A stretch of 64,000 bases of DNA from Streptomyces sp. NRRL F-5630 (GCF_000719475.1 NZ_JOGO01000022.1:23315-87314); one strand, 5' to 3'. Positions 21,104 to 32,230 are shown, counted from the stretch's first letter. Notes: a model not told the origin generated them from the letters alone. A program made the numbers and translations.

Positions 21104-22005
21104 TCGCGGCCCATGTCCCGATGGACGACCACGGTCTCCACTCCTTCGGAGACGAGCCGGGAGGCGAGCTTCTCGGCCATCGCGACGGACCGGTGCTTGC
21201 CGCCGGTGCACCCGACGGCGATGGTCACGTACCGCTTGCCCTCGCGCCGGTAGCCCGCGGCGACGAGCTGGAGCAACTCGGTGTAGCGGTCGAGGAATTC
21301 CTTGGCGCCGGGCTGGCTGAGGACGTAGTTCGACACCTCTTCGCTGAGCCCGGTGAACGGGCGCAGCTCGGGGACCCAGTGCGGGTTGGGCAGGAAGCGC
21401 ATGTCCACGACGAGGTCCGCGTCGACCGGAAGCCCGTACTTGAAGCCGAACGACATGACCGTGGCGCGCAGTTCGGGCTCTTCCTCGCCGGCGAACTGGG
21501 CGTCCATCTTCGCGCGTAGCTCGTGGACGTTGAGGCTCGACGTGTCGATGACGAGATCGGCGTCGCCCCGGAGTTCGCGCAGGAGGTCGCGCTCGGCGGC
21601 GATGCCGTCGACGATGCGGCCGTCGCCCTGGAGCGGGTGGGGGCGGCGCACCGATTCGAACCGGCGCACGAGGGCGTCGTCGGAGGACTCCAGGAAGACG
21701 ATGCGCCGCGTGACGTGCTTGCTCTCCAGGTCGGCGAGCGATTCGCGGAGGTTGTCGAAGAAACGTCTGCCCCGGACGTCCACGACCACGGCGATCCTGG
21801 CGACGTTCCCCTGGGAGCGGGCGCCGAGTTCGACCATGGTCGGGATGAGCGCGGGTGGCAGGTTGTCGACGACGAACCAGCCGAGGTCCTCCAGGCACTT
21901 GGCGGCGGTGCTGCGGCCCGCCCCGGACATGCCGGAGATGATCACCAGCTCGGGGATCGGGGTCTCCTCCGCCTTCCCCGGTTCACTGCTCGTGGCCGTG
22001 CTCAC
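21100..22005 (-). CDS. rapZ: RNase adapter / nucleotide-binding protein RapZ
   Basis: 301 residues from GTG 22005; ATG 22038 is a possible longer start. P-loop '[15 protein letters not shown]', with the usual Lys-Ser replaced by Arg-Ser as in many family members, and '[11 protein letters not shown]' and '[17 protein letters not shown]' in the C-terminal domain. In E. coli RapZ controls the small RNA GlmZ and amino-sugar supply; the role in Streptomyces is not established here. Its start lies within the last bases of uvrC, so the two are coupled. Confidence 0.92.
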   Translation of the reverse strand: MSTATSSEPGKAEETPIPELVIISGMSGAGRSTAAKCLEDLGWFVVDNLPPALIPTMVELGARSQGNVARIAVVVDVRGRRFFDNLRESLADLESKHVTRRIVFLESSDDALVRRFESVRRPHPLQGDGRIVDGIAAERDLLRELRGDADLVIDTSSLNVHELRAKMDAQFAGEEEPELRATVMSFGFKYGLPVDADLVVDMRFLPNPHWVPELRPFTGLSEEVSNYVLSQPGAKEFLDRYTELLQLVAAGYRREGKRYVTIAVGCTGGKHRSVAMAEKLASRLVSEGVETVVVHRDMGRE

Positions 22006-24850
22006 CTGTCGCGCTCCGTCCCGTTCTTCCTGCTGCATCTGTTCTGCCCCCGTCCGTCGTACGGCCGTCGTCGTCCGCGTCGTCCCGCCGCTCACCGGAG
22101 GACGGGCCAGGGGTGCCTTCGCCTGTGCCGTCCGGGTGTCCGCCCTGGTCAGGGGCGGGGTGCGGGTGCTCCGTCGCCTCTGTCGCGGGCCGGTCGCCCG
22201 GGGAGCCGTGCTCCGGGGCGGGCCCGTTCCGGTCCGCGGGGGCGCCGGGGCCCGCGGAGACGTCCTCGTCGCCGGGTCCTCCCGGAGAAGTTCCGTACTC
22301 CATCGTGCTCGCCGAAGCCTCCCACGTCGAACGCCCTGGCGTCTCCCGCGACGCGAAGCCGCCCTCCGGAGCGGTCTCCCGCGCTCCCTCTCCCCCTCGC
22401 TCACGGTGCGTGAAGCTCTCGTCACCCGACGCAAGGCTGTTCTGTGCGCCGAGGCCGGCTCCGGAGCCTTCCGGCCCCGTACTCCCCGTCTCGGGCGTCC
22501 CGCCAGGGGCGGTCCCGTCGTCCGCCGTCCCGGGGCGCTCCTCCGGCATGGCGCCACCGGTCGGCTCCTCCGGCCCCGGCCGCTCCCCCGGCTCGGCCGC
22601 GTCCGTCCCCGGCTCGCGCTCACCGCCGCTCCCGGCCGCGTCGGCAGGTCCGTACTCCCCGGCCCCGCGCGGTGCGCCGTCCGTACGCCCCGGGCCCCGC
22701 GGTTGTTCCGGCTCCCTTGGTTCCGCCGGTTCGTGGTCGACGGCCGGGGCCGTCCCGCCTGCCGCGTCCCCCGCCTCGTCGTCCGACGGCTCCGCGTGTT
22801 CCGTCGCCGCCTTGTCGTCGTTCCCCGCCGCGTCCTCGTCGTCCGGACCGGGCTGTTCGCTCGTGACGTCTTCGGAGCCGTCGTCCAGGATCTCGCCCGT
22901 CGTCATGTTGACCGCGGGGGCGCCCGGCTCGCTGCGGGCGAAGGTGGCGAGGATCGTCTCGGCGGTCTTGCGGCCTATGCCGGGGACTTCGCAGATCTGC
23001 TCGATCGTCGCGGCCCGCAGTTTCCTCACCGAACCGAAGTGCTTGAGCAGCGCCTGCTTGCGGGCCTGGCCAAGGCCGGGGACCTCGTCGAGGGGGCCGG
23101 CCCGGAACCGCTTGGCGCGCTTGCTGCGCTGGTAGGTGATGGCGAAGCGGTGCGCCTCGTCGCGGACGCGCTGGAGCAGGTAGAGGCCCTCACTGCTGCG
23201 CGGGAGGACGACGGGGTCCTCCTCGCCGGGGACCCAGACCTCCTCCAGGCGCTTGGCGAGCCCGCAGACCGCGACGTCGTCGATGCCGAGTTCGTCGAGG
23301 GCCCGGCGCGCCGCGGCGACCTGCGGCTGTCCGCCGTCGACGACGAGGAGCTGCGGCGGGTAGGCGAAGCGCTTGGGACGCCCGTCCTCGTCGAGCCCGC
23401 CGGGCTCCACCGGGCCGTCCAGTTCCTCCGCCGTCCACTCCCCCGTCTTCTCCCGCTCGGCGAGGTACCTGCGGAAGCGGCGGGTGATGACCTCGTGCAT
23501 GGAGCGCACGTCGTCCTGGCCCTGGAAGCCCTTGATCTGGAAGCGCCGGTACTCACTCTTGCGGGCGAGCCCGTCCTCGAAGACGACCATCGAGGCGACC
23601 ACGTCATCGCCCTGGAGATGCGAGATGTCGTAGCACTCGATCCGCAGCGGAACGCCGTCGAGGTCGAGCGCGGCGGCGATCTCCTCCAGGGCACGGGAGC
23701 GGGTCGTGAGGTCGGAGGCGCGCTTGGTCTTGTGCAGGGCGAGGGACTGCCGCGCGTTGCGCTCGACGGTCTCCATCAGGGCGCGCTTGTCGCCGCGCTG
23801 GGGCACGCGCAGCGAGACCTGTGCCCCGCGCCGCTCGCTGAGCCATTCCTGCACGGGCTGCACCGGATCGGGCAGCGCCGGGACCAGGACCTCCTTCGGC
23901 ACGGCGTCGCCGCGCTCCTCGCCGTAGAGCTGCTGGAGCGCGTGCTCGACGAGGTCGCCCGTGGTGACGGCCTCGACCTTGTCGGTGACCCAGCCGCGCT
24001 GCCCCCGCACGCGCCCGCCGCGCACGTGGAAGATCTGCACGGCGGCCTCCAGCTCGTCCTGGGCGAGCGCGATGAGGTCGGCGTCGGTGGCGTCCGCGAG
24101 GACGACGGCGCTCTTCTCCATGGCGCGGGTGAGGGCGCCGATGTCGTCGCGGAGCCGCGCGGCGCGCTCGTACTCCATGTCCTCGGCGGCCTCGGTCATG
24201 CGCTCTTCGAGGCGGCGCAGATAGGTGCCGGTGTGACCGGCCATGAAGTGGCAGAAGTCCTCGGCGAGAGCGCGGTGGTCCTCGGGCGAGACGCGGCCGA
24301 CACAGGGGGCCGAGCACTTGTCGATGTAGCCGAGGAGGCAGGGGCGTCCGGTGCGGGCCGCGTTCCTGAACACCCCGGCGGAGCAGGTGCGTACGGGGAA
24401 GACGCGCAGGAGCAGGTCGACCGTGTCGCGGATGGCCCACGCGTGCCCGTAGGGACCGAAGTACCGCACGCCCTTGCGCTTGGCGCCGCGCATGACCTGC
24501 GCGCGCGGGAACTCCTCGTTCATCGTGACGGCGAGGTAGGGATAGCTCTTGTCGTCGCGGTACTTGACGTTGAACCGGGGGTCGTACTCCTTGATCCAGG
24601 AGTACTCCAGCTGGAGCGCCTCGACCTCCGTGGAGACCACCGTCCACTCCACCGAGGCCGCGGTCGTGACCATCGTGCGGGTGCGCGGGTGGAGGTTGGC
24701 CAGGTCCTGGAAGTAGTTCGCCAGGCGTTGGCGCAGGCTTTTGGCCTTCCCGACGTAGATCACCCTGCGGTGCTCGTCGCGGAATCGGTAGACGCCCGGC
24801 GAGTCCGGGATCTGTCCCGGGGCGGGTCGGTAGCTGGACGGATCGGCCAT
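21983..24850 (-). CDS. uvrC: Excinuclease ABC subunit C with a long acidic C-terminal tail
   Basis: Makes both incisions in nucleotide excision repair. Starts at ATG 24850 ([25 protein letters not shown]). The GIY-YIG domain is at the N-terminus, then the Cys motif '[27 protein letters not shown]', the UVR helix '[17 protein letters not shown]', the RNase H-like domain with '[10 protein letters not shown]' and the HhH pair ending near residue 645. About 310 more residues follow, rich in Gly, Glu, Asp, Pro and Thr, making 955 residues against a usual 620-730. The promoter abuts the start and the mRNA is probably leaderless. Confidence 0.95.
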   Translation of the reverse strand: MADPSSYRPAPGQIPDSPGVYRFRDEHRRVIYVGKAKSLRQRLANYFQDLANLHPRTRTMVTTAASVEWTVVSTEVEALQLEYSWIKEYDPRFNVKYRDDKSYPYLAVTMNEEFPRAQVMRGAKRKGVRYFGPYGHAWAIRDTVDLLLRVFPVRTCSAGVFRNAARTGRPCLLGYIDKCSAPCVGRVSPEDHRALAEDFCHFMAGHTGTYLRRLEERMTEAAEDMEYERAARLRDDIGALTRAMEKSAVVLADATDADLIALAQDELEAAVQIFHVRGGRVRGQRGWVTDKVEAVTTGDLVEHALQQLYGEERGDAVPKEVLVPALPDPVQPVQEWLSERRGAQVSLRVPQRGDKRALMETVERNARQSLALHKTKRASDLTTRSRALEEIAAALDLDGVPLRIECYDISHLQGDDVVASMVVFEDGLARKSEYRRFQIKGFQGQDDVRSMHEVITRRFRRYLAEREKTGEWTAEELDGPVEPGGLDEDGRPKRFAYPPQLLVVDGGQPQVAAARRALDELGIDDVAVCGLAKRLEEVWVPGEEDPVVLPRSSEGLYLLQRVRDEAHRFAITYQRSKRAKRFRAGPLDEVPGLGQARKQALLKHFGSVRKLRAATIEQICEVPGIGRKTAETILATFARSEPGAPAVNMTTGEILDDGSEDVTSEQPGPDDEDAAGNDDKAATEHAEPSDDEAGDAAGGTAPAVDHEPAEPREPEQPRGPGRTDGAPRGAGEYGPADAAGSGGEREPGTDAAEPGERPGPEEPTGGAMPEERPGTADDGTAPGGTPETGSTGPEGSGAGLGAQNSLASGDESFTHRERGGEGARETAPEGGFASRETPGRSTWEASASTMEYGTSPGGPGDEDVSAGPGAPADRNGPAPEHGSPGDRPATEATEHPHPAPDQGGHPDGTGEGTPGPSSGERRDDADDDGRTTDGGRTDAAGRTGRSATGEHGHEQ

Positions 24851-24854
24851 GTCA

Positions 24855-24882
24855 CACACCCTACTTGCGCACTGTGACACTC
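24855..24882 (-). promoter_or_regulatory. uvrC promoter, loose RecA-NDp type, leaderless
   Basis: Minus strand: GTGTCACAGTG, then TAGGGT 17 bases from the first base, then 7 bases to ATG 24850. The TGTCA core and spacing match the damage-promoter form at uvrB. TGTCACA and TGTGACA also form a 7-bp inverted repeat around the -10 (about 24850-24880). Confidence 0.5.
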
Positions 24883-25013
24883 CGGGCGGCCCCGGCTCCG
24901 CCTGTGGAGAACCCGGGTTGATCATCGGACGAGTCACCTGGTGCTGTGGAAAACTCGGTGCGGCCCGTTCGCACCTCCCTCCCCCGGCATCGTCCCGGGC
25001 GAAAGGATTTCCT

Positions 25014-25940
25014 GTGTTCCTCGTCGCTGGAGAGGCCCTGATCGACCTCGTGCCGCGCCCCTCGGGGCCCGCGGAAGAGGGGCCGCTGGCCCCGCTGGTG
25101 CCCTGTCCCGGCGGTGGTCCGTACAACACCGCGGTCGCGCTCGGCAGGCTCGGCGACGAGGTCGCCTTCTGCTCGCGCCTGTCGACGGACGGCTTCGGCA
25201 CGGCCCTGCTCGAAGGGCTGCGCACGGCCGGCGTCGACACCGCTCCCGTGCAGCGCGGCCCCGAACCCACGACGCTCGCGGTGGCGACGCTCAGCGCGCA
25301 GGGTTCGGCGGGCTACACCTTCTACGCGGAGGGCACGGCCGACCGGCTCTTCAGTGTGCCGGAGACGCTGCCCGAGGGAGTGCGGGCGATCTCCTTCGGG
25401 ACCTGTTCGCTCGTTCTGGAGCCGGGCGCGAGCGCGTACGAGGAGCTGTTGCGGCGGCAGTCGCGGGCGGGGGTCTTCACGCTGCTCGACCCGAACATCC
25501 GGGCCGGGCTCATCCCCGACCCCGACGCCTACCGGGCCCGCTTCCTCGACTGGCTCCCGTACGTCGATCTGCTGAAGCTCTCCGAGGAGGACGCCGCATG
25601 GCTGGGGGACGACGTGGCGGGGTGGGCGGCGGCGGGTCCGGCCGCCGTCGTGGTGACGCGGGGCGGGGAGGGCCTGCACGTCACCACCCGTAAGGGTGAG
25701 CGGTTTTCCGTGCCGGGGGTGCCTGTCGAGGTCGTGGACACGATCGGGGCGGGAGACACCGTGAACGCGGCGCTGCTGCACCGCCTCGCCGCGCTCGGCG
25801 CGCTGCGTGGCGACGCGGTGGCGACGCTCGGTGAGGAGGGCTGGCGGGACGTGCTGGGCTTCGCGGCCCGCGCCGCCGCCCTCACCTGCTCCCGGGCGGG
25901 CGCCCAGCCCCCCTACGCCCGCGAACTCGGCCTCGACTGA
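25014..25940 (+). CDS. PfkB-family carbohydrate kinase, probable fructokinase
   Basis: 308 residues from GTG 25014 ([14 protein letters not shown]), preceded by AAAGGA. The PfkB N-terminal signature is seen as '[26 protein letters not shown]', and the C-terminal signature with the catalytic Asp as '[16 protein letters not shown]'. The protein phosphorylates a sugar or sugar-like substrate. Fructose is the best guess from the overall similarity to fructokinases, but the sequence alone does not fix it. It is divergent from uvrC and convergent with uvrA. Confidence 0.88.
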   Translation: MFLVAGEALIDLVPRPSGPAEEGPLAPLVPCPGGGPYNTAVALGRLGDEVAFCSRLSTDGFGTALLEGLRTAGVDTAPVQRGPEPTTLAVATLSAQGSAGYTFYAEGTADRLFSVPETLPEGVRAISFGTCSLVLEPGASAYEELLRRQSRAGVFTLLDPNIRAGLIPDPDAYRARFLDWLPYVDLLKLSEEDAAWLGDDVAGWAAAGPAAVVVTRGGEGLHVTTRKGERFSVPGVPVEVVDTIGAGDTVNAALLHRLAALGALRGDAVATLGEEGWRDVLGFAARAAALTCSRAGAQPPYARELGLD

Positions 25941-25979
25941 CGCGTTTTCCCGCGCGCGAGCGCCCGGGGCCGATGGGAG

Positions 25980-26029
25980 AGCGGGGTGGGGAGAGCACAT
26001 ACCGCGTGTGCCGTTCCCACCCCGCTTTC
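25980..26029. terminator. Bidirectional terminator between the sugar kinase and uvrA
   Basis: 11-bp perfect stem AGCGGGGTGGG / CCCACCCCGCT, with an inner GCACA / TGTGC stem, followed by TTT. It serves both convergent genes. Confidence 0.85.
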
Positions 26030-26058
26030 GGAGCAGCCTTCCTCCTTCGACGAGGGCC

Positions 26059-29000
26059 TCAGTCCTTCGCCGTCGCCCGCTTCGCCGTCGCGGACTTGGC
26101 CGTCTTGGCCGCCTTCGTCGCGCGCGGGGCCGCCGCCTTGCGCGCGGCGCCCTGGCCCGTGACGATCTGCCCGGCCGTCTTGCTCGCGGCCCGCTTGCGC
26201 GGGGCCGCCTTGCGCGCGGGCGCGCCGGCCGCCGGGGTACCGAGCACCTCCTTCAGGAAGCGGCCCGTGTGGCTCTCGGGCTCCTCGGCGATCTCCTCGG
26301 GGCTGCCTTCGGCGACGACCATGCCCCCGCCGTTGCCGCCCTCGGGACCCATGTCGACGACCCAGTCCGCAGTCTTGATCACATCGAGGTTGTGCTCGAT
26401 GACGATCACCGTGTTGCCCTTCTCGACCAGTCCGGACAGCACCTTGATCAGCTTGCTGATGTCCTCGAAGTGCAGCCCCGTGGTCGGTTCGTCGAGGACG
26501 TAGACCGTGGAGCCCGTGGAGCGCTTCTGGAGTTCGCTCGCCAGCTTGACGCGCTGCGCCTCGCCGCCGGAGAGGGTCGGCGCGGACTGCCCGAGCCGGA
26601 CGTAGCCGAGGCCGACGTCGTTGAGCGTGCGCAGGTGGCGCGCGATCGCGGGGACGGCCTCGAAGAAGTCCATCGCCTCCTCGATCGGCATGTCCAGGAC
26701 CTCGGCGATGGACTTGCCCTTGTAGTGGACCTCCAGGGTCTCCCGGTTGTACCGGGCGCCGTGGCAGACCTCGCACGGCACGTAGACGTCCGGGAGGAAG
26801 TTCATCTCGATCTTGATCGTGCCGTCACCGGAGCAGTTCTCGCACCGGCCGCCCTTGACGTTGAAGGAGAAGCGGCCCGGCAGGTAACCGCGCACCTTCG
26901 CCTCGGTCGTCTCGGCGAAGAGCTTGCGGACGTGGTCGAAGACACCCGTGTACGTGGCGGGGTTGGAGCGGGGGGTGCGGCCGATGGGCGACTGGTCGAC
27001 GTGCACGACCTTGTCGACCAGGTCGTCGCCGGTGACCCGGGTGTGGCGCCCGGGGACCGAACGGGCGCCGTTCAGTTCCCTGGCCAGGTGCGTGTAGAGG
27101 ATGTCGTTGACGAGGGTGGACTTGCCGGAGCCGGAGACCCCCGTGACGGCCGTGAGGACACCGAGCGGGAAGGAGACGTCGATGTCGCGGAGGTTGTTCT
27201 CCTTCGCGCCGAAGACGGTGAGCTTCCGCTTCGGGTCGGCGGGACGCCGCGCCTCGGGGACGGCGATGGCACGCCGCCCGGAGAGGTACTGCCCGGTCAG
27301 CGACTCCTTGTTGCTGAGCAGGCCGGGGAGTTCCCCGCTGTGCACGACCTTGCCGCCGTGCTCTCCGGCGCCCGGGCCGATGTCGACGACCCAGTCGGCG
27401 ACCTTGATGGTGTCCTCGTCGTGCTCGACGACGATGAGCGTGTTGCCCATGTCGCGCAGGCGCACGAGGGTCTCGATGAGCCGGTGGTTGTCGCGCTGGT
27501 GCAGCCCGATGGAGGGCTCGTCGAGTACGTAGAGGACGCCGACGAGTCCGGAGCCGATCTGCGTCGCGAGCCGGATGCGCTGCGCCTCGCCGCCGGAGAG
27601 CGTGCCCGCCGCCCGGTTGAGCGAGAGGTAGTCGAGGCCGACGTCGACGAGGAAGCGCAGCCGTTCGTTGACCTCCTTGAGCACCCGCTCGGCGATCTTC
27701 TTGTCCCGCCCGTCGAGCCGCAGTTCGGCGAGGAAGTCCGCGCAGTCGGTGATGGACATCGCGGAGACCTCGGCGATGGACTTCCCCATGACGGTGACCG
27801 CGAGCACGATCGGCTTGAGCCGCGTGCCGTGGCAGCTCGGGCAGGGCACCTCGCGCATGTAGCCCTCGAAGCGCTCCCTGCTCGTGTCGCTCTCCGCCTC
27901 GGAGTGGCGTCGCTTGACGAAGGGCACGGCGCCCTCGAAGGCGGTGGTGTAGGTGCGCTGGCGGCCGTACCTGTTGCGGTAGCTGACCTCGATGCGGGTG
28001 CGGTGGCCGTGCAGCAGCGCCTTCTTGGCGCGCTGCGGCAGTCCGGCCCAGGGGATGTCGGTGCGGAAGCCGAGGGCGTCGGCGAGCGCGCCGACGAGGC
28101 GGCCGAAGTACTCCTTGCTGTGCCCGTGCGACCAGGGGTGGAGGGCGCCCTCGTCGAGGGACTTGTCCTCGTCGGGGACGATCAGCTCGGGATCGACCTC
28201 CATGCGGGTGCCGATGCCGGTGCACTCGGGGCAGGCGCCGAAGGGCGAGTTAAAGGAGAAGGAGCGGGGCTCCAGCTCCTCGAAGGAGAGGTCGTCGTAC
28301 GGGCAGTACAGGTGCTCCGAGTACATCCGCTCGCGCTCGGGGTCGTCGGCGTCGAGGTCGACGAAGTCGAGCACGATCATGCCGCCGGAGAGACCGAGGG
28401 CGGTCTCGACCGAGTCGGTAAGGCGGCGCTTGGCGCTCTCCTTCACGGTGAGGCGGTCCACGACCACCTCGATCGTGTGCTTCTCCTGCTTCTTGAGCTG
28501 GGGCGGCTCGCTGAGCTGGATGGTCTCGCCGTCCACGCGGGCGCGGCTGTAGCCCTTGGTCTGGAGATCGGCGAAGAGATCGACGAACTCGCCCTTGCGC
28601 TCGCGCACGAGCGGCGAGAGGACCTGGAAGCGGCTTCCCTCGGGCAGGCCGAGGACCTTGTCGACGATCTGCTGCGGCGACTGGCGCGCGATGGGGCGAC
28701 CGCACTCGGGGCAGTGCGGCTTGCCGATGCGCGCGAAGAGCAGGCGGAGGTAGTCGTAGACCTCGGTGATGGTGCCGACCGTGGAGCGCGGGTTGCGCGA
28801 GGTGGACTTCTGGTCGATCGAGACGGCCGGCGAGAGCCCCTCGATGAAGTCGACGTCCGGCTTGTCCATCTGGCCGAGGAACTGCCGGGCGTACGAGGAG
28901 AGGGACTCCACGTAACGCCGCTGCCCCTCGGCGAAGATCGTGTCGAACGCGAGGGATGACTTGCCCGAGCCGGAGAGTCCCGTGAAGACGATCAGGGAGT

Positions 29001-29073
29001 CCCGGGGGAGGTCGAGCGAGACGTTCCGCAGATTGTGCTCGCGTGCTCCACGGACGATGAGACGGTCGGCCAC
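26059..29073 (-). CDS. uvrA: Excinuclease ABC subunit A
   Basis: Damage-recognition ATPase of nucleotide excision repair. 1004 residues from GTG 29073 ([25 protein letters not shown]). There are two ABC-type ATPase halves, with Walker A '[13 protein letters not shown]' near the N-terminus and '[13 protein letters not shown]' in the second half. The two zinc fingers are seen as 'CPECGRP' and 'CENCSGDG', and the two ABC signatures as '[12 protein letters not shown]' and '[12 protein letters not shown]'. The last 45 residues are an Ala/Lys-rich tail. The open frame upstream of 29073 is leader, with a -10-like TATACG at 29362-29367. Confidence 0.96.
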   Translation of the reverse strand: MADRLIVRGAREHNLRNVSLDLPRDSLIVFTGLSGSGKSSLAFDTIFAEGQRRYVESLSSYARQFLGQMDKPDVDFIEGLSPAVSIDQKSTSRNPRSTVGTITEVYDYLRLLFARIGKPHCPECGRPIARQSPQQIVDKVLGLPEGSRFQVLSPLVRERKGEFVDLFADLQTKGYSRARVDGETIQLSEPPQLKKQEKHTIEVVVDRLTVKESAKRRLTDSVETALGLSGGMIVLDFVDLDADDPERERMYSEHLYCPYDDLSFEELEPRSFSFNSPFGACPECTGIGTRMEVDPELIVPDEDKSLDEGALHPWSHGHSKEYFGRLVGALADALGFRTDIPWAGLPQRAKKALLHGHRTRIEVSYRNRYGRQRTYTTAFEGAVPFVKRRHSEAESDTSRERFEGYMREVPCPSCHGTRLKPIVLAVTVMGKSIAEVSAMSITDCADFLAELRLDGRDKKIAERVLKEVNERLRFLVDVGLDYLSLNRAAGTLSGGEAQRIRLATQIGSGLVGVLYVLDEPSIGLHQRDNHRLIETLVRLRDMGNTLIVVEHDEDTIKVADWVVDIGPGAGEHGGKVVHSGELPGLLSNKESLTGQYLSGRRAIAVPEARRPADPKRKLTVFGAKENNLRDIDVSFPLGVLTAVTGVSGSGKSTLVNDILYTHLARELNGARSVPGRHTRVTGDDLVDKVVHVDQSPIGRTPRSNPATYTGVFDHVRKLFAETTEAKVRGYLPGRFSFNVKGGRCENCSGDGTIKIEMNFLPDVYVPCEVCHGARYNRETLEVHYKGKSIAEVLDMPIEEAMDFFEAVPAIARHLRTLNDVGLGYVRLGQSAPTLSGGEAQRVKLASELQKRSTGSTVYVLDEPTTGLHFEDISKLIKVLSGLVEKGNTVIVIEHNLDVIKTADWVVDMGPEGGNGGGMVVAEGSPEEIAEEPESHTGRFLKEVLGTPAAGAPARKAAPRKRAASKTAGQIVTGQGAARKAAAPRATKAAKTAKSATAKRATAKD

Positions 29074-29656
29074 GCCGGTCCGCACCTTTCTGATCGGTGA
29101 AGCCGGGCGCACCCCGCTTCGGAAAATGTCTGGGCCATCGGGCACGGACGGGTCTGTGCTCACGTACGGGACCTTCCGGTCCGGCCCGCGCGCGCCGCCT
29201 CGGCGATGGACTGTCACGGGGACGGGACGCTGCGCGAGGGCGCCGCCACCGTCCCTGTCGGGAACACCGGCGGAACCGTGCTGATTCCACGCGGCTTCCA
29301 CGGGGCTCGTCACCCCGTCCCGGTCGTCCCCTCCAGCATGCCTCGTGACCGCACCTCCGAGCGTATAGCACGCACTTTCGATTCTGGGCCGCCTCCGGGC
29401 TTCTTCACTCGTACGAGTCGGGGCAGCGGACAAGGCTTGACGGAGGGCGCCCCGGCGGGGGCCGCGCTCGCGACGGCGCGGGCTGTGCCCACCGTCACAA
29501 CGGCGCGCGGGACACCGCCGTCACGGGCGCTCCCGGTGGCTGTCGGTGGGACGCCATGGGGTCTGTACTTCGGATTTCGGCCGGTGCGGCGAGAGCGCGT
29601 ACCGGGCGTCGCGCGGGGCAGAGGCGAGACGGAAGACAGGCCCTAGGGTGGGCCGC
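29074..29656. other. 583-bp divergent intergenic region uvrA/MBL gene
   Basis: No gene called. A plus-strand frame of 146 codons (29206-29646) lacks third-position bias and a ribosome site. The best uvrA promoter is the extended -10 TGC-TATACG at 29362-29367 (minus), giving a leader near 285 bases. TTGTCC at about 29430 with TCGTAC 17 bases on is a poor match to the damage promoter. A 12-bp palindrome ACTCGTACGAGT lies at 29407-29418. Confidence 0.5.
29644..29656 (+). promoter_or_regulatory. -10 box of the MBL gene, leaderless
   Basis: TAGGGT at 29644-29649 followed by exactly 7 bases and ATG 29657; no ribosome site upstream of that ATG. Confidence 0.5.
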
Positions 29657-30313
29657 ATGACGTACAGCGGAAAGGTGCGGGTGGGCGGGCCCGCCGAGGC
29701 GCACGAACTGGGCGAGCTGATCATCTCCAAAATCGCCGTCGGCCCCATGGAGAACAACGCCTACCTGCTGCGCTGCCGGGAGACGGGCGAGCAGTTGCTG
29801 ATCGACGCGGCGGCGGAGCCGCGGACCCTCCTCCGGCTCATCGGCCCCGACGGGCTGCGCACGGTCGTCACGACGCACCAGCACCCCGACCACTGGCAGG
29901 CGCTCGCGGAGGTCGTCGCGGCCACCGGGGCGCTGACCTGCGCCGGGCGCGAGGACGTGCCGGGCATCCCCGTGCCCACGGACGCCCCGCTCGACGACGG
30001 GGACGTGGTGCGGGTCGGCCGCGTGGAGCTGGGGGTACGGCACGTGCGGGGCCACACGCCCGGCTCGGTCGCGCTCGTCTACGACGACCCGGAGGGCGCC
30101 CCGCACCTCTTCACGGGGGATTCGCTCTTCCCCGGCGGGGTCGGCAACACGCGCGGCGACGCGGCGGCCTTCCAGCAGCTCATCACCGATGTGGAGGAGC
30201 GCCTCTTCGCGCCCCTGCCGGACGAGACCTGGGTCTACCCGGGCCACGGGGACGACACCTCGCTCGGCGCCGAGCGCCCCCACCTCGGGGAGTGGCGGGC
30301 GCGGGGCTGGTGA
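29657..30313 (+). CDS. MBL-fold metallo-hydrolase
   Basis: 218 residues from ATG 29657. The zinc-binding motif is 'TTHQHPDHWQAL' (H-x-H-x-D-H), with a later ligand in 'VRGHTPGSVAL', the bridging Asp in 'LFTGDSLFPGGVGNT' and the last His in 'WVYPGHGDDTSLG'. This is the glyoxalase II-like hydroxyacylglutathione/mycothiol-type group, so a thioester hydrolase of the mycothiol system is possible. It is divergent from uvrA and convergent with aroQ. Confidence 0.88.
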   Translation: MTYSGKVRVGGPAEAHELGELIISKIAVGPMENNAYLLRCRETGEQLLIDAAAEPRTLLRLIGPDGLRTVVTTHQHPDHWQALAEVVAATGALTCAGREDVPGIPVPTDAPLDDGDVVRVGRVELGVRHVRGHTPGSVALVYDDPEGAPHLFTGDSLFPGGVGNTRGDAAAFQQLITDVEERLFAPLPDETWVYPGHGDDTSLGAERPHLGEWRARGW

Positions 30314-30339
30314 CAACCGGCGGGCGGGGCCGGTGACGT

Positions 30340-30387
30340 CTACGGGCGGAGGCACGGGTGCCGCCCGGCGCGCGCTACTGCCCGTAG
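30340..30387. terminator. Bidirectional terminator between the MBL gene and aroQ
   Basis: Outer arms CTACGGGC / GCCCGTAG and an inner alternative GGGCGG / CCGCCC (30344-30366). It lies between two convergent genes. Confidence 0.65.
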
Positions 30388-30417
30388 GGGACGGGGAGGC
30401 GCCCCTACCGGCGGTGC

Positions 30418-30873
30418 TCAGCCCAGCAGCGCCGCGACCCGCTCGACGGCGAAGCCGTACCCCTGAAGGCCGCAGCCTGCGATGACGGCGTCGGCGCGCA
30501 GCGAGACGTAGGAGTGGTGCCGGAACGGCTCGCGCTGATGGATGTTCGAGAGGTGGACCTCGACGACGGGGAGCTCCTCGCACGCCTGGAGCGCGTCCAG
30601 GAGGGCCACGGAGGTGTGCGAGTACGCGGCGGGGTTGATCACGATCCCGCAGTGGTGCTCGCGCGCCTCGTGCACCCAGTCGACGAGCTGGCCCTCGTGG
30701 TTGCTCTGCCGGGCGTCCGTGCGGCCCCCCAGCTTCTCGGCGGTACGGGCGCACAGCGCCTCGACGTCGGCGAGCGTGTCGGTGCCGTACACCTCGGGCT
30801 GCCGCTTGCCGAGGAGGTTCAGGTTGGGCCCGTTGAGCACCATGAGCGGGGCGGTCGTGAAGGTGTGCCGCAT
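30418..30873 (-). CDS. aroQ: 3-dehydroquinate dehydratase, type II
   Basis: Third step of the shikimate pathway, by anti elimination of water. 151 residues, the normal type II length. The active-site loop '[18 protein letters not shown]' with its Arg and Tyr, '[17 protein letters not shown]' and '[19 protein letters not shown]' with the catalytic His are intact. ATG 30873 follows GGAGG by 10 bases. It is a single gene; TAGACC near 30914 may be its -10. Confidence 0.95.
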   Translation of the reverse strand: MRHTFTTAPLMVLNGPNLNLLGKRQPEVYGTDTLADVEALCARTAEKLGGRTDARQSNHEGQLVDWVHEAREHHCGIVINPAAYSHTSVALLDALQACEELPVVEVHLSNIHQREPFRHHSYVSLRADAVIAGCGLQGYGFAVERVAALLG

Positions 30874-30943
30874 GGGGGGTGGTCCTCCGGTCCGGGGCTG
30901 ACGCTGGACCGAGGTCTATCACGCCGGCCCCGGGTGTGAAGAA

Positions 30944-30984
30944 GCGTGGTCCCCGCCCGTCCCCATGGCGGGCGAGGACCACGC
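30944..30984 (-). terminator. Strong terminator after terC
   Basis: GCGTGGTCC pairs with GGACCACGC, with an inner GCCCG / CGGGC stem; 20 bases past the terC stop on the minus strand. Confidence 0.85.
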
Positions 30985-31004
30985 GCGAGGCGTGCCGCGT
31001 ACGG

Positions 31005-32078
31005 TCAGCGCCTCGGTCCGGCCCCGTCGTCCCCGTCCCTGGACGGCTGGGCCGCGTCTGTGTGCTCGTGCCGCTCGGCCCTCGCGCCCACCGCCGCGTG
31101 CTCCGCACCGGTCCCTGCGGCCTTGTCGGCCTCGCGCTGCCTGCGCGTGGCGAGCAGGCTCGTGACGGTCGTGACCGCGAGGACGGCGACGATGACGCCG
31201 AGCGAGACGCTCGTCGGGATCTCCGGGACGTGCACACCGCTCTCGTGGAGGGCGTGGAGCACGAGCTTGACCCCGATGAAGCCGAGGATGATCGACAGGC
31301 CGTAGCTGAGGTGGACGAGCTTCTTCAGGAGTCCGCCGATGAGGAAGTACAGCTGGCGCAGCCCCATCAGCGCGAAGGCGTTCGCCGTGAAGACGATGTA
31401 CGGGTCCTGGGTGAGCCCGAAGATCGCCGGGATGGAGTCGAGGGCGAAGAGGATGTCGGTCGTGCCGATGGCGAGGATCACGACGAGCATCGGCGTCATG
31501 ATCCGCTTGCCGTGCTGCCGGACGAACAGCTTCGTGCCGTGGTACCTGTCGGCGACGCCGAAGCGGGTCTCCAGGGACTTGAGGAGCTTGTTCTCCTCGA
31601 ACTCCTCCTCGGTCTCGTCCTCCTCGCGCGCCTCCTTGATGAGCTTCCAGGCGGTGTAGAGGAGGAAGGCGCCGAAGAGGTAGAAGATCCACGAGAAGTT
31701 CTCGATCATCGCGGCGCCCGCGAGGATGAAGAGGGTCCGCAGGACCAGCGCGATGAGCACGCCGACGAGGAGCACCCGCTGCTGGAACTTCGCCGGAACC
31801 GCGAACTTCGCCATGATCAGCACGAAGACGAAGAGATTGTCGACGCTGAGCGATTTCTCGGTGATGAACCCGGCGAAGAACTCGCTGCCTTGGCTACCCC
31901 CGGCGAAGACGAGCAGCCCGATGCCGAAGAGACAGGCGAGAGCGATCCAGACGACCGTCCAGATCCCGGCCTCCTTGAGGGAGACCTCGTGGGGTTTGCG
32001 TCCGATCAGGAAGTCGACCGCGATCATGGCCAGCAGGGCCACGATCGTGATCAGCCACACGGTGAGAGAGATGTTCAC
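31005..32078 (-). CDS. TerC-family integral membrane protein, probable manganese exporter
   Basis: 357 residues from GTG 32078, with about eight hydrophobic spans and the family's acidic membrane motifs 'ITEKSLSVDNLFVF' and 'GTTDILFALDSIPAIFG'. The last 45 residues are a hydrophilic tail with His and Asp. TerC proteins (Alx, YkoY) export manganese, and this gene carries a yybP-ykoY manganese riboswitch in its leader, which supports that role over tellurite resistance. The next gene upstream codes a TerD protein in a separate transcript. Confidence 0.92.
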   Translation of the reverse strand: MNISLTVWLITIVALLAMIAVDFLIGRKPHEVSLKEAGIWTVVWIALACLFGIGLLVFAGGSQGSEFFAGFITEKSLSVDNLFVFVLIMAKFAVPAKFQQRVLLVGVLIALVLRTLFILAGAAMIENFSWIFYLFGAFLLYTAWKLIKEAREEDETEEEFEENKLLKSLETRFGVADRYHGTKLFVRQHGKRIMTPMLVVILAIGTTDILFALDSIPAIFGLTQDPYIVFTANAFALMGLRQLYFLIGGLLKKLVHLSYGLSIILGFIGVKLVLHALHESGVHVPEIPTSVSLGVIVAVLAVTTVTSLLATRRQREADKAAGTGAEHAAVGARAERHEHTDAAQPSRDGDDGAGPRR

Positions 32079-32120
32079 TGCGCCTCCGGCAGTACGTCAC
32101 GGCATTCGATCAGCTCGTCG

Positions 32121-32230
32121 CTGCCGGAGGTCTCTTCCACCACAGCCGCTCGGGCGCGTGGCCGACGCCCCGGGACCTGAACGGTCCGTATTGACGGGTA
32201 CGCCGCTTGAGGAGTACTCCCCTCCGCTCT
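32121..32230 (-). promoter_or_regulatory. yybP-ykoY (manganese) riboswitch upstream of terC
   Basis: On the minus strand the leader holds GGGGAGTA (32215-32222), CGTCAATACGG (32186-32196) and AGAGACCTCC (within 32126-32141). These are the three conserved blocks of the yybP-ykoY aptamer. The closing helix P1 pairs CGGAGG (32221-32226) with CCTCCG (32125-32130). The 3' end is about 45 bases upstream of the terC start. This class senses Mn(II) and controls TerC-type exporters in other bacteria. Confidence 0.8.

Noticed and set aside
29407..29436. Damage-type promoter at uvrA
   Set aside because: TTGTCC with TCGTAC at 17 bases matches neither the box nor the -10 well enough.
29206..29646. 146-codon plus-strand ORF between uvrA and the MBL gene
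   Set aside because: No third-position GC bias, no ribosome site and no recognisable domain; it overlaps the promoter region.
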